Part shown: one piece after another, positions 13,046 to 27,300 of the stretch
How the letters are laid out: every line of letters begins with the position of its first letter
How positions within the stretch are numbered: position 1 is the first letter of the stretch
NCBI RefSeq assembly: GCF_003945595.2
Contig: NW_024103729.1
Coordinates: 1,980,950 to 2,044,949 of the forward strand
Direction: 5' to 3'
Origin: Pipra filicauda
Lineage: Eukaryota; Chordata; Aves; Passeriformes; Pipridae
Length of the DNA stretch: 64,000 nt
Notes under the pieces: generated by a model
The model's input: the letters and a program-made list of their open reading frames with translations, nothing else
What the model was told of the DNA's origin: nothing
The model's database searches: none
Made by a program: the position numbers and the translations under genes

Positions 13046-13439
13046 GAGAAGACTCAAATGTACAAATGCTTGCACAAACCTTTTGGCTTGTACTGTCACC
13101 CTCTGGGTGAGACAACAAAAATGACCAAGAATTAGAAAAGGCATTTTTGCCTGCATCAGGCACCTTTTAAATACATTTGAATTACAGAGGCTACAGGGAA
13201 ATACTTCTTCCTCTTGGACTTTGTAAGTTTGCATTGCTATAAAAACATAACACCTTGTCCTCCCCCAGCACTGAGAGACTGAAATGTATATACTTACCCC
13301 CTTTTCATTAAATAAAGGTCTGTGGATGAAATGCAACGGAATTGTCAGCTCTGAGCATTACTGTAGATCACTTTATTCATAAAGAGGAGTTTCCTTCTTA
13401 CTAATTTTATCTCTGTTCCCTGCTTTTTGCTTGTTTCTG

Positions 13440-13645
13440 TATCCCCTGGCAACAGTGTCAGAGTGAGCAGGAAGAGCAAAGGCTGAGCAGGGGGTGTCAA
13501 ACCCCAGGAGCTCCCAGCCCTGGGCTGCTCCCAGCTACTGAGGTGACCCTCTGGTGCAGTGCCTGCTGACCTGGGGGAAAGCATTGCTCGAATGGGGGTC
13601 TGGCTGGCTTTGGAGCCTTCTGTTGTTAAATACACCCCCCCCATC
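13440..13645. other. Unassigned GC-richer patch
   Basis: About 200 bp clearly richer in G and C than its AT-rich surroundings, between two CR1 fragments, with a C run near 13635. It resembles neither the CR1 3' end nor an exon. A 99-codon minus-strand frame (13644-13345) spans it but has no recognisable similarity. It may be an old unrecognised repeat. Confidence 0.4.
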
Positions 13646-14834
13646 TTCTCTCTCTGCTCCCAGACACAATGGAGTCTGTTACTGAAACATCAACCTGGAG
13701 TAAAGCAGGGGGGATCTTGGATTTTTTGAGAAATCAGAACCAAATCAAAGTCTGCACTATTTCAGAGGGACCAGATAAGAGATTTTTACCTTTAAGTCCT
13801 GTATTCAAGTCACACTGTAGATTTACTTTGGCTGTTCTATGATTCTCTCAGCTTTTTTCCCTGTGTACGAAGAATGATCAAAAATAGAAGATGAAAATGG
13901 GGAACAAAAAGTAAACTAAATTGTTTGATTGGATTCAAAAGGTCACATAATTTATGTTTCTAAAATCAGTGTAAAAATTTACATTCTCTTTTTGGTGAAA
14001 TTGTTAGCTAGACTTCACAGACAACTACCACAGCATTTGCAATAGTAATTATGTTAAAATAATTATGAACTCAAACACTTAAAAATCTTGATCATACTTA
14101 ATATGATCTTCCATAGAACTGTAAGATTTATATACATGGATGATTTTGTTATTTTCTGTAAATATTAATTAACATAAAGAACATTTTAAAAACAATTCAG
14201 CAAGGTCATCTTATTGCTTTTACTTTAAAAAAAAAACAAACCCAAAATAGTCTTAAAAGTATATGCATTTTCTGAACACTGCAGCCACTGAATCTTTTTA
14301 AACGTTACTTACAAATAATTATTAACTTTTTTGTCCTTGATTTAGGTATATAAAGTGCCTTTTTCAACTTACATTTTAAAATTTAGTAATTTAGCTAAAT
14401 TACAGTCTATATATTCCCAGTCCTTACAGCTCTACTGTCAAACTCTGATTAACAGTTGCTTACATTGATGAATCTCAGGAATACACAAGTATTTCAGCAG
14501 CCATCTCATCACAGCTGAACACAGTAACACTGACAGAGCTTCCTTACTGCTAATAATGAAGTTCTGGTTTATTTAATGTGTGTAAATCATATTAAACCTT
14601 TTTTAAATATGGTTCTCTAAGTAGTTGTAAGAACCTTAAGTAAATTGTCTGTTCTATTGGAAGTTGCTTATTACTGGGAGCTTATTGCCCTAATTTTGAT
14701 TTCATATGGATGCTCTTTTAAAAACAATACTGATTCTGTCCTTATCACACGATTAAATGTTGCAAACTTTGTAGTTTAAAATACATATAGATGATCAGAA
14801 ATTAAAAATGTCTTCTACTTTTCTCATATATTAT

Positions 14835-14956
14835 TCATAGAATCATAGAATCATTTAGATTGGAAAAGAGCTTTAAAATCACCAAGCCCAACTGTTAACC
14901 CAACACTGCCAAGTCAACCACTAAACTGTGTCCCTACGTGGCACATCTACAGATCT
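14835..14956 (-). mobile_element. CR1 LINE 3' fragment
   Basis: Starts with the reversed terminal repeat 'tcatagaatcatagaatca', then 'ttagattggaaaagagc' and 'atcaccaagcccaactg'. These are the signature of another CR1 subfamily, different from the tails at 6469 and 62731. It is about 120 bp and 5' truncated. Confidence 0.92.
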
Positions 14957-17900
14957 TAAATGGGAATGCCCTTTTCAAGTCACAATTTAGAGAAAGCTCA
15001 GGCTAATGGAACGGTTAGAGAAGGCAGAATACTAGCAGTGAAAAGAAAAGATCACTCTGCTCTGATCATCACAGAATCCTTAGAATACTTCATGTTCACA
15101 AAAAAAGTTCCTCCTGTGCTTCCGACTTCATATTTAAATTCCTCTGCTTTCTAATCTCTGCTAAATGAATGTAGTGATCACACCTATGGGGCCTTAATAC
15201 AGTTTACCTCAGATTAGTCAAAATTATTCCGAAATTGCTGGAAGGTTTGCACTGTAACTCCTAAAAAACGCTTCCATACCAGCAAAAAACAACAGGTCAG
15301 TTCTCTGCACAAGGAAACAAAACATCTCAAGACATTAAAATGTGCTTGTACGAAATTATCTTATAAAAAACTGCCATAAACATAGGAGGGGACAGCAGGT
15401 GGCAAAAAAGTGTCCAGATTACATAAAAAAAACACCCCACAACAGCAGATTGATAAAAGTAAACACTTTTTTCTATTTGCAATGTATTTAAAATAGTTCA
15501 GACAAATTCTGTAGCTGCTGCTGGTACATGGGACAGGTAATGGAAGACAAACCAGCAAGCAGGAAAAAAAAATTAGTCATGCAACACTAAGAACTCAGTA
15601 GCAGGTATCCCTCAACACATCAGACTAATCACTGCAAACTTCTTAAACTGCCAAAGCACCAAGACTTCTATGCATGCTGTTACACCACATGGTGAACCAG
15701 CACTTCTCTCTCCAGCCACTGATCTTAGAACACAACAGTGCTCTCCCCTCACCTTAATTTTGGTGGTTTTTATTTCCCCCCCTGTCAGGTTTCTCTTTAT
15801 ATCTTGTACATAACCCCCTATTTATTCAGTCTCCAGGTAAATGCTAATATTTTGAACAGCTAGGGCTCACAATAAACACACAGCATCTCAGGTTTGTTGT
15901 CATTTATTTCTGAGTTATTCTCAAGCAATGTTACAAAACATTTTAATGTCTTGATATGAAAATAAAATTTAAATAAAAATACATTCAACAATACATCATC
16001 ATAATAAAAATTAAAACTTTTACAATCCTAACAGAACAGATTACTGAATAACATCACCTTTCTAGACTAATCAAAACAAAGGCAACTTTTATTATTAATC
16101 ATCCTACTTGTACCTAATTAAATTCTAGAACATCTACTGAATTTTAAAACATTACGAGAAATCAAATCCTAATGTTCACAAATATTCAATGGCCTCTGTT
16201 TTTTATTTCAATATTCCAGTACCAAAGAAAAAAAAAAGTGCATATTAAAAAAACCCAACAATGTTGCAAGAGTATACAACTCAATTTTTCATTTTCAAAT
16301 TTGACGTGGAAAACAACAGGAAATGGCTCAGAGGAGCAGACAATTTGCCACAGGGTTAATCCATATATGACAAAACCTAACTTGGACACTCAACCACATT
16401 CAACTTTGTTTAATGGCAGCTTTTGATTAATGGCAATTAATCTTTACCTTTACCTTGGCAAAACACATTTCTTGGCCTTACTGTATTCTCCCCCAATTTT
16501 AACAGTTGGCAAATAAAAGTCCCTTCAAACACATCAAATCTGTAAAAAAGGAAAAGGCAAAAACAGCTTAGGTGATTAAATGATTGTGATGTTGCAGACA
16601 CTACTACTGATTCCTGGATATTCTAAAATAGTTTGCTATTAAACCAAATAGTCATTCTAACAGGTTACATTCATTTCAAAAGAGATTTCAATCCTGTCTT
16701 GCCACCTTGCTTCTATTACAGAAAGCCTCCCTACAACAGTATAATAAATGTATGGTAATTTAAACACCTTACTGTTTCAAGCATTGTGGATTTCTATTCT
16801 AAGGTACATTTCTAATTAATCTGGCCAAATCATGATTGGAAAAACAAAGCAAACCCAAAAACTAAAAAAAAAAAAAAAAAACCAGCAAAACAACAAAAGA
16901 CCCCACAGAAAATACTCAAAAAATAAAAGTACCACAAATAACTTTTATTAAAAATAATATTCCAAGGAGTACCATTGTATTTAATACTGATGAAGCAAAG
17001 TTGCCACAGTAATACCTTTGCTTCTTCCTGGCTATATACATATATGTTTTCTCAGCATAAACCTAACTTTTCAGATGAAGTAAGCAAAAATTAATCTTAC
17101 TAAAGTCAGGAATGCCAGTTTAAAATTGTGTTAAGTGGTAAATACAAATCCACATAACTAAAGATACAAAAATATTCACTGAAGCATTGCTTAAAGACAA
17201 AACAATGTTGATCATTCAACTGATCATAACAAGCAGATACTACAAAGTATCTAAAAATAATCTGGGGTAGTCCAGATATCTAAAGTGCTTTGAGTGATTA
17301 TAATAGAGATTATTTATTAGATTTGTAGTCAAAAGTTGAGCTGGACGTAGTTATTACTTTTTATAAAAACAAGAAATATAATCATACACAGGATGATGTT
17401 AATTGATCAGTACTTAACCACAATCTGTTCACATTTAAATTTTTCTATCTGTAGGCAAACCTATTTAAAAAGAATGTTACTACCCTGCATTTCTTTTTAG
17501 ATTAAGAAAAAATATGTACCTTAAAAATGCTAAAGAAAATAGATAGTGGTCTAATGTCACTCCATATATTACTCACCCCAAATGTAAACAAGAGTTACAA
17601 CTTAAGTTCCCTGATTTCTTCTTTAGTATTTAATAACATAACTAACACTGGTATCTGCTGTCCAGATTATTTACAGCATATACTGCAAGATTTTGTAAAA
17701 CTTCACCTGTAGATAAATCAAGTCCTGACAACACCTAATACAAGGAAAAAAAAATAAATTCAAATGTATCGAGTGTGAAGCTTCCGATCTTTTCCATGTC
17801 ATGGGATGCTGGGATTTCTATTTCAAGATCCGTATCAGCAGGGCAGGCACTCATGGTAAACTCATGCAAGTTTGCAGTGTATGTATTGAGAGATGTAATC

Positions 17901-18271
17901 CAACCAACAAATGCAGTGTGGATTTTCTTCCATTAAAAAGCTTATTTGTTTAGAAAGTTCTTTCCAATAAGACAACAATGGCAAAACAACATTTAGATTT
18001 ATTCACACCTGTTACTCAAAGAACCTGGAACTTCAAGTTCTTCAGCAAAATGAGAATAAACCTTAAAGACCAGATTTCCAAGATATTTTTCTATTAAATA
18101 TTAAATAGATTGTCAACACAACAAGCATTTACGTTCATTCTTAAATACTTTGCAAAAATGCTTATAATGAATTAAAAAAAAACAAACAAAAAATGAAACA
18201 AAAACCCAAAACGCTCTAGAACATTTCCAGTTTCTTTTTTTTTCATCCAAGTGTGCCATAGCTTGTTTTGG
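14957..18271 (-). other. RASA2: RASA2 3' UTR and downstream flank
   Basis: Non-coding sequence after the RASA2 stop (18274-18272). Minus-strand AATAAA candidates (TTTATT on plus) occur at 17998-18003, 17313-17318, 16944-16949, 16088-16093, 15903-15908 and 15821-15826. Long 3' UTRs are common for this gene, but no signal can be chosen without transcript data. The stretch is AT-rich, with an A run near 16864-16881 and no other recognised element. Confidence 0.55.
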
Positions 18272-18302
18272 TTAGGAAACTTTTCCAACAATTGGATTTT
18301 CT
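18272..18302 (-). CDS. RASA2: RASA2 coding exon 24 (last)
   Basis: Short terminal coding part found by phase: after TTTGCAG it gives [10 protein letters not shown] and then TAA at 18274-18272. It matches the family C-terminus (ENPIVGKAS in human). Only 31 coding nt, so automatic predictors may miss it. Confidence 0.93.
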
Positions 18303-21300
18303 CTGCAAAAAAATGAAATATTATATGTAAATATTTTTAAGGTTAACATTTTCTTTCTAGTTCTCATCATACAATTTTAATGTATTAAAAAAAAATTCTA
18401 CAATTAATTGTGAAATTCCATGATTTGCAAAAACCTCATTTACTTTCACATGAGACCTCCAAATCAAAATCAAATTTTCCAAACAACTTGGGTCAAACAT
18501 TAACCTAAACAAACCAGACTGGGGTTTCAGCTTTGTTTTTTTTATTTTTTTGCCTGGTGCATCAATCCTTACTGATGCAAAGAAGAAATCTGAAAACTTG
18601 CTACGCTGTTCCACAGACATAAGCCAGGACTGAAGAGAATTAAAGAATGTGCTCTGGAACAACAAAGCACTCCAAAGAACAAATGGGGTTTTTTTTAACT
18701 TCACCAGAAATAGTGTTTATCATTGAATATGGCAAGTGAAATACAAACAGTAAACCTACTGCCTGAAAGAGATGTTTCTGCAGGGTAATTTTTACAGTTT
18801 CATACAACTTGATATTTCAATTATTTCTTATGCAAAATTTTGGAAAAAAAAATTAAAAGGTAGGAATATAGTTACAGATAAATTTTGGGTGCACTTCAGG
18901 TGTTAAGTTGCAAGGAAACAGTCATTGCACCTACTTAGAGGAATCTCAACAGGAACACAGATGAATGCCAGACCAGAACTTGTATCTTCTAACTGGTAAA
19001 TGCTGCACTACTACAAATGATGTACCTTATTTTCTCCACGTCTGTATTGTCTAACTCTATCTTCATTATCTCTACCTCAACAAGCCTAGCCTTGTTCTGT
19101 GATTTTTTTTTTTTCCAAAATACACATTTATCTACGTCAAAATCACACGAGATACTTACTCACTACCATATTTAGCACTAGATGATCTCTTCTTTTGGTA
19201 TTTTTCATGTGATTCATTCAGCTTTTCTACTATATCTATTATCTGCTTCAGTGTATGAAAAGTTGCTACAGAGTCTTCGATGGTGAAGTTTGAATAATCA
19301 TCTGGCTCCTTCCGTGGGCCTTGATAGACCGCGATACTTCCACAAGCCTCTGGAAAAACGACCACAATCATCCCAATCAGAATTGCAACAATTAACAAAC
19401 ACATTTAACTCTTACATAAATGGTAATTGCAAGTTACTCTGGCTTATACATAAAATGGAAGAAGACAAAAGCGGGAGACAGTATCAACTACGTGTATTTC
19501 CAGTTCTCTGGGTTATTCTCTGCTAGTTGTGTTCGCCACCTGGAGCATCCACCTCTCTCCTCCTCACATTAACAGAAGTCCAATGCTTTCTTGCAACTCA
19601 ACCACGTTCAACAGAATTCACCACAAAGTCAGGAAAGGGACAGCAAAGACACAAGAACAACCTGCTATAGTTGCAGTCTCTCTGCTTAAACTATTAAAGG
19701 TGTTACATATATGGAAATTCAATTAAACAATGTGCACAGCTCATATCTGCTGTAAAGGAATGACAGAAGAACGTCAGACACCAGTGCACTGAGAAGACAG
19801 GAATACAATCTCCTGCTCTTCTGTTATTTTCAGGTAAATTATTAAGACAAAATGATGTTATTGGCCTAAAGAATTAGAGCTAAATAATATTAGTATAATT
19901 CTTCTGAATTATCATTTGAGTACCTTCCAGCTTCTGTAGTTTAGATCTGTTGATAGTGAAGAGTGAGTAAATTCTTTCTGTCTCTCTGTCTCCATCAATC
20001 TCAATTTGTGTATCAGCAGGAACATCTCTAAAAGGTGAACAAAGAGACAGGTAGTCAAGATAAGTAATTCTTGAAAGCAAGTAAAAACTGATTCTTTTTC
20101 AATATACACAGCCTTTTAATGTACTTATCACTCACACACAGGTTCACAAAACATAGTCTGTAATTTATGCAACCTATCCAGTTAAGGATAAATTTATTTT
20201 AAAAAAAGATCAAAGCATTTATTTGTTTTCAGAAATCAGCAGCTGACAGAAAGGCATTAAAGCATTACATAAGATGTTATTCATTTTTCTGACATACCTA
20301 CAAAACACAAATGATTTATCAGAATCTACGTCCAAGGTTATTTAGCTGATTTTCTCAAACACACTGTTTTAAAAAATGTGAGGTTCAACTGAAAAAGTGA
20401 CTGCATAAAACAAGGTCATTGGGGAGAGAAGACTTCCAGGCTGAACTCTCTGCAGCAAGGTACTTTAATTATTTCATATAGATGATCCTATTTCTGCATT
20501 CACCTTGGCATCTGAATTAAATCTACTATTCTGCAGAAGAAGAAATCAACCATTGGATATTTGTGACTTACATGCTGAACTGATTACCTTAATTTCATAC
20601 AGCGGCTGACAAAGTAACAGACTTAGTGAAATCCAGTACTTTGTGCCTTACACTAAGGCATGTTTTTAGTACATAACTTGCTGAAGTAGATAGGGAGGGC
20701 CTTGCTTGCATGTTTTCAAGTCCTAAAGTGAATCCCACATTTCCTACAGAACCCGTGCACTCTCCTTTGAGGAAGGAGCAACTCACGCGGTGCAGCGAGC
20801 GCAGCCCACGCTGTTCTCTATCGTGGCCTTGCAGCAGAGCCAGTTCCCGTTCAGGAAAGCAGATGGGTGGTAGAAGCTCAGCCTCTTCTGGTTGCACCTT
20901 GTTACCCGGCAAAGAGCCTCTATCCACTCACTTGCTTCCACACAGTTATTTGCTTGGATATAGAGTGGCTTTTCTCCATGAAGGACCTGAAACATCTGTA
21001 GAAGAAACACATTATCCTGCTCAGTGAAAACATCCGCTTACTGAGCAACTCTGAACATGTCCAAAGAGATTTCAAAGCTCAGGCAATTCAACGTCAAATT
21101 GAGACAGAAAGCGAGACAAGGGAGAATTGACAGACATTTCACCTCTTTCAAATACACAGACCTACTTAGGAGAAAAACCCCACCCAAACAGTTCCCTGTG
21201 TTCCATCTACACCACCTCCTCATCCAAACAAGAATTCCTAAAAGAATTAGAACATGATGCATTTTCTGCCCTCTTCAGTTACATATCTTTAAGTGTGACC

Positions 21301-24300
21301 CCAGACTTCATGAAGCATGACTTTCACCCTTCCTATCCTGAGAGCAACAGAAGACTCCCAGAAGCCTCTCCTTTTAAGCCATTCTCAGCCTTAGCTGTAC
21401 TTTTATCAACTTTTATCACTGTCTCAGAATTCTGGATTAAAATAATAGAAATAACTGATATGTTACAGGACCAGAATGAGGCTGTGAGCACAGACAACTG
21501 TGTGAGCTGATGAAGGTACTGAAGGAAGTTCTCATTGAAAGGAATAAATACATATCTAGTAGAACATAATGTAATTAAAAGTGCTCTGTAATAAGGTCAT
21601 GTAGTTTAAACCTTCATTCCAGAAATTTGGGAAGGAGGACAGAAGTCAGAATCAGTCAGAAAAGCTGGTGCAGATTTCCATAATTCCAGGTTAACAATGT
21701 TCAGAGTACTTGGAGATACTGCACACAGCTTCTTATTCTTGATCCATTAAAAAGACTTTTTGCTGAAATGTTTGGTAATGGGGTTTCATTACCCCTATAA
21801 AGTAATTACAATCTTTTTTTATTTAAGGAACACATCAAGAATTACATATAAACTATCTTTTGACCCACATTTTTCTTGTTGAAGGAGCTCTCATCAAGTT
21901 TCTCCACTGCAAGGATGTTTTTGATTGGAATAGTGAAAATTGGTTCTTTATCTGTAAAAAATTGTAAACAGAGGAGTGAAGCAATGTGTCAGAACTGTTT
22001 TAGAACCTCAGTGCACTGACATTGCAGTTCAAGCTCTCAAAATATGCATTTTTATTATTGAGAAAATAGACATGAATCAGAGAGAAGCATTTATTAATCA
22101 AGGCAAAGGTAACTAAAATACATCACAGGTATTTTAGGAAAAGAAGATGATGATGCCTTTTTAAAAGCACAAATTAGATGCATACACTTAAAATACACTG
22201 AAAAATAAAACTATTAGTAAAATAAACACAATTACCTTGCTGTTTATGGTATGTGAATTCTCTGCTTGTTAAACAGAACCACCGCTTCTTGAAATTCTTT
22301 TTACCAATCCGAGTCCTTCCCTGAGCTCTTTTGTACATTTCTCTGTAAAGATACAATCAAATGAAATGCAATCATTACTCTTCTGAAGAGCTTTCAAAAC
22401 CATTTATTGAGACAACACATTACTGTTCAGCAACATAAAGATCTACTTCATTATGCATTTAAAAAAAAAAAAATCTTCTGGTTGTTCAAAACAGATCCTC
22501 AAGATCACCTCCCAACATGGTGATCGTGTAGAGGGTTCCAAAAACTCCTGGAAAGGAGTCTGAAGAATACACAATTGAGACTTGTGTTTGTAGTAGTAAA
22601 TCTGGAGGGGATATTTACTCATTCAGATCCAGAATTCCAAATTTTCCAAAAGGGAGTAAGGTGTATCCAACTACAAGATCCTCTCCTTCCTGCCACTTTC
22701 TTCATATGATTGTAACTTGGCCTTACCTGGATCAGAAACTGAATATAAATTAAATGACACTGAACATGACTCAATAGCAAGGGCAGACACAAGCTGCACT
22801 CAGTGCACTTTAAGTGTACTCACTGCTAACTAATTTTTTGGTTTTGAGCAACAGCCATCAATTTATAACACCATAACTGAGTGTTATTCACTTGAATTTC
22901 CTCCTTCATTTCTATCCAGTATCTTAAAAAGATACACACACTTCTTTCTTGTTTGAAATTTGGATGCCTGTTTTATAGAAGAATCTTTACTTCCTATAAA
23001 TCTACTTCTCAAATAAATTAAAATATTTTTTCTCCATGAATGTTGTTTGAATAATTTATCAGCTATTCTTGATCAACACCAAGAAAACAACAGTTTATTT
23101 CTTAGGATGACTTACTTTCACCTCAATAGTAAGTGATAGAATGCTGTTATAAAAATTAAGTATTTCAATTACAGAGTAATTTTTTCTCCTACTTAAAATG
23201 TAGCTGGCTGGGCTTAAACAGCATGTAGAGTAATTCTAAATTAATACATTCTTCTAAAATACACTTTCACAACCCTCAATAAACCATCACAGAGCACACG
23301 CTGGACTGTGACAATAATGCAGTCAGTTTTTAATAGGTTTTAAGCTGCTTTTAATTACTTTTCCCCCCCAAAAGCATTTAAAAGATGTGTTAGTAAAGTT
23401 TACAGCTGTTCTTTTAAACTGCAAACTAATAAAGAATTATCTTAAATTACAGATATCAGAATTTCTGCACTCTATCAAACATTTTAATAAGCTTTAATCT
23501 GACGTTGGTATTAATGAAGAAACAGTAAAGTCAGTGCTGTTACACGGTACAGATTCAAGATGTATTTACCCTTCCTTTAGATGCACTGGCTCGCTCAGAC
23601 CACTGGGCTCTTTACTTTCAGTAGAGGAAACATCATCTAGGAACTTAAGGAAAAAAATACAGGGAATATATACTATTCAGAAACACATTGAAACCAAAAG
23701 CTGTTTTGAAAATATACACGAACAGTTTCTCCCTGAACAGAGCAATTACTTTATGCAACAGATGAAAACAGATTGCAGGGACTGGAACAAGGCAACAAGG
23801 GATGCCCGTAAGCCACACAAGCTTTCTTTAATTAGTTCCTGAACAGCAGATTCAATAAAGTCTGTCTCAAAAAAAGTATACTTTATTTTTTAAACTAAAT
23901 TAGCTTAGTTTGCTAAGTATAAAACTTTGACTGTGTTGACTTTGCTGTGTTGTTTTTTGGGGTTTTTTTAAGTCTGAAATGGACCACAACTTTCCTTTTG
24001 CTGTCTAGTAGAAAACTGAACAATAACACAACCTTCTAATAATGAAGACTGATCAAATACACCAACCATTAAAAAACATATAGTTGAAAAGTACCTTTTT
24101 AACAGATTCAGTAAATTTTTCTTCTTGAAATGTTTTGAAAAACTCACACATAAACGTCTCCTTGAAACTTGACTGAAAGAAAACGTATACTGACATAAAT
24201 AAACTTTCACAGAATGTTCATCATATATATTGAATATGAAAGAATTTTAGCAGCCTTACAAGTTTGCTTTTGGTCAAACTTCCCCAACTCCCTAAAGTCT

Positions 24301-27300
24301 GGATGGCTTTTGATATAAGAGTTAATGTTCTAGAAGTCTGTGCATCCTAAAACAAAGAAACAAAATTCAGAAGTCACATTTTTTCACAATTTCAGGTAAA
24401 ACTGATTTGAAAATTAAAATGTCACAAAAATTACTATATTACACAGTGTAGTAAATCTGACACATTTTCATTCCTTTTCTTTGCCCCAAGAGAAAAAATG
24501 CATATGAAGTATTATATAGTTTATAAACTACTGCACAGTGCTTAATATTTTACTCACTATCACTAGAATTCAATATTAGTACTTGGAAAAATATTTTTAC
24601 CTATAAAATATCTCAAACCCCTCAAATCCTGTAATCGTTACTACACATCTAACAAACTCCTGAATAATAAACATAATGAACCATTGCTTGACAAATGGTA
24701 TAAATTTTCATAATACAAAATGAATCTAAAATAGAGTCTTTAACGCTTTTACTTAATTTGTTTGCTACGACACTGCTTGCATTTTAGTACAGGATTATAA
24801 AAACAGCCCCCAAATGCAGCCCTGCTGTTCCCTTTCAAATGTTTAACTCTCAAGTGCTAAAATCCTTCAATTTTTTTAACTCAACAAACTGGATAATCAA
24901 AGGAATTAATTAGAGTAAGTATGTATTTTTTCCTTTGGAAAGCACAACACACATTAAGTAAATTAAATAAGCTAATAAAGATAACCTCGGAAGCAGATTT
25001 CATATACGTTCTGTTATTTCATGAGAAAAATACAGGTTTTTTAATATCCATATTTCTATCTTTGACAATTTTTTGTTATGTGTATCTACTTGACAACTGA
25101 AAATGGAAAATTTGGCAACCCACTGCAAGTAGTGGAGTCCAGAATAAATACACCAACCAATTATTATTATCTACAACCTCTGCTTAAGACACAAACAGAA
25201 ATAAACATAAAAGTGACTTCTGGATATTTAACTTCCTTGGTGGAAAGAACTGATGCAGTTGAGGCCTATAACTTAAAGAACCCTCAGTCATGTTGCTATT
25301 TTAACCAAGAAACACATTTCTAAAAAAGGCACAGCATCTTTAGCATTAGCAGCTCTGCCACATCATTTCAGAACACCCCAGAAAGACTGAAAAATCTGAT
25401 GCTTAAAGATGCAAATGTCTTATTTCCTTTGAAAACTGAACCTAGAGATATTTAGTCATCTAATTTCCCACTCATACCCACTGAAAGTAACTGAGGCCTT
25501 CCCACATCAACAGATCTGAGGGCGTGAATAAAACAGAACAAAGCTTCACGAAACTTACGGGATGGTGAGGTCGTAAATGAAAAGTATGAGGTGAGACTAC
25601 GGCTACAGCAAAGAAACGGAGAAACACAAAGCTGCTCACTGCAGAATACTGTACATGAGGGTCATCTGCAGAGAAAAACCATGAAATGTAACATGCACTA
25701 AACTTAACAGGAAATAATGAAGACAGTTAACACAAAAATCCTTGAGAAGTTAACATCAGAGGAGACATTTATATTTTAAAATAGAAGAGAAAAATCAATG
25801 AAGTGCATGAAATGGGAAAGGTGATCATGGTAAGAAATGTTCTACTTATAATGGAGGGTTTATTTCTCTGAGAAGTTCTGTTCCCATACAACTGGCTCAT
25901 CAGCTCCACTGCTAGGAATGATGAGATGACTGCAAGCATTTACATCCACAGTGTTCATTAGGTTTGGCTGTATGCTGGGAGCAGAGAAAAAACACTGCAG
26001 CAGTTGCCTCTAAACACTGGGGCTTACTGGATTTATTACCCTTGGAAAGCTACTCACACATCAACTCAAATACATTAATGCTGCATGACAAATAGTCCAC
26101 ACATATGAACAAGTTTAATTCCAGTTCTGAGTTGCTTCATAAAACCAGAGCGTTATATAATTTTGACAATGTAAATGAGGATTTTTCATTTAATATTGTG
26201 AGAATATTTACACTTTTATATTGGGAAATACAGTGGGATTGCATTCTTACTCTAATGACCACTTGAATCTGATCTGGGAAGTTAGCTATTCTAAAAAGAC
26301 TGTCTAAACCAGAGCAATTCATAGCTTCAGTGTCAGTGACAAACATGAATCCGAGAAATGTTCCACGTTATGAGAAGCATATTCTTCACCTGTAGCTTAT
26401 TACATGACATTTCAGATTTTAATTGACTGAAGTGTAAGAGTATTTCAGACCTACCACATTATTCCTATATTAAAACTATTCTGAAAGAATAAAGCTGTTC
26501 TAATATTGGTCATATTTACAAACTCATTAAATACTTTTTTATTATCCCGCTCCTCAAAACTACCCAGAAGTAGTACAGCTATAGCAGTAGTAAAGCTAAC
26601 TTCAGAGAAGTTATGGATGTGCTAGTCACAGTTAACAGAATGGTAGTTCATGTAAAGATGCAAACAGTGAATTTATTTTGTGGTGCACATCTTGCTTCTT
26701 TGGAAGCAATAAACAGAACAGCTCCTACAAATTTGACATATCTTTCAAATAGATCACTTCCTGTACTACTTGTGCTTTTCTTCTATTATCTCATACTTTT
26801 GTTGGTGACTTCTCATTTGCTGCTGTCTTGCAGTTTCTGACCTACTATGTTTTTGTATCAGAAAATACAAAATTCCTGCTGATTGACCACAAAGCTTCAC
26901 TATAACTTACAGAAAAACAAATGCCTGAGTAAGAAGTTCAGGGCACAGCTTTGGACAGGGAAAGAATTTTAACAATTCCCATATGGTAACTGCAGAAATA
27001 AAGTTTCACTCTAAACACCACTTTCAAAAGTTTTTAGAGAACACTTACTTGGAAATCTTTTGGCAGCCAGATGCCTCAAAGAATAAAAAACATCACACAT
27101 TAGGGTAGGACAACTTATACTTGACTGCACTATTTCACGGAATACTTTGTCCACATAATAGCGTAGATTGTCCTGCAAGTATGAAAAGAGGCATTTTTTT
27201 CAATCTATGAACATACATATTTCTATGTTTGTTTTTTTCCCTGAACAGAATCATAACAATTATTTTTTTTTCCAAACACTGCCTGACTATTCAATTCTGA

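Larger units (their letters stand above)
18303..25558 (-). other. RASA2: RASA2 introns 15 to 23 (3' half)
   Basis: Introns lie between the listed exons: 18303-19159, 19350-19923, 20028-20786, 20996-21868, 21952-22235, 22343-23569, 23644-24094, 24173-24259 (87 bp), and 24347-25558. All are GT-AG and AT-rich. I see no transposon, RNA gene or further exon in them; plus-strand open frames such as 20710-21027 and 21127-21510 are antisense to or beside exon 21 and look like chance. Confidence 0.7.
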
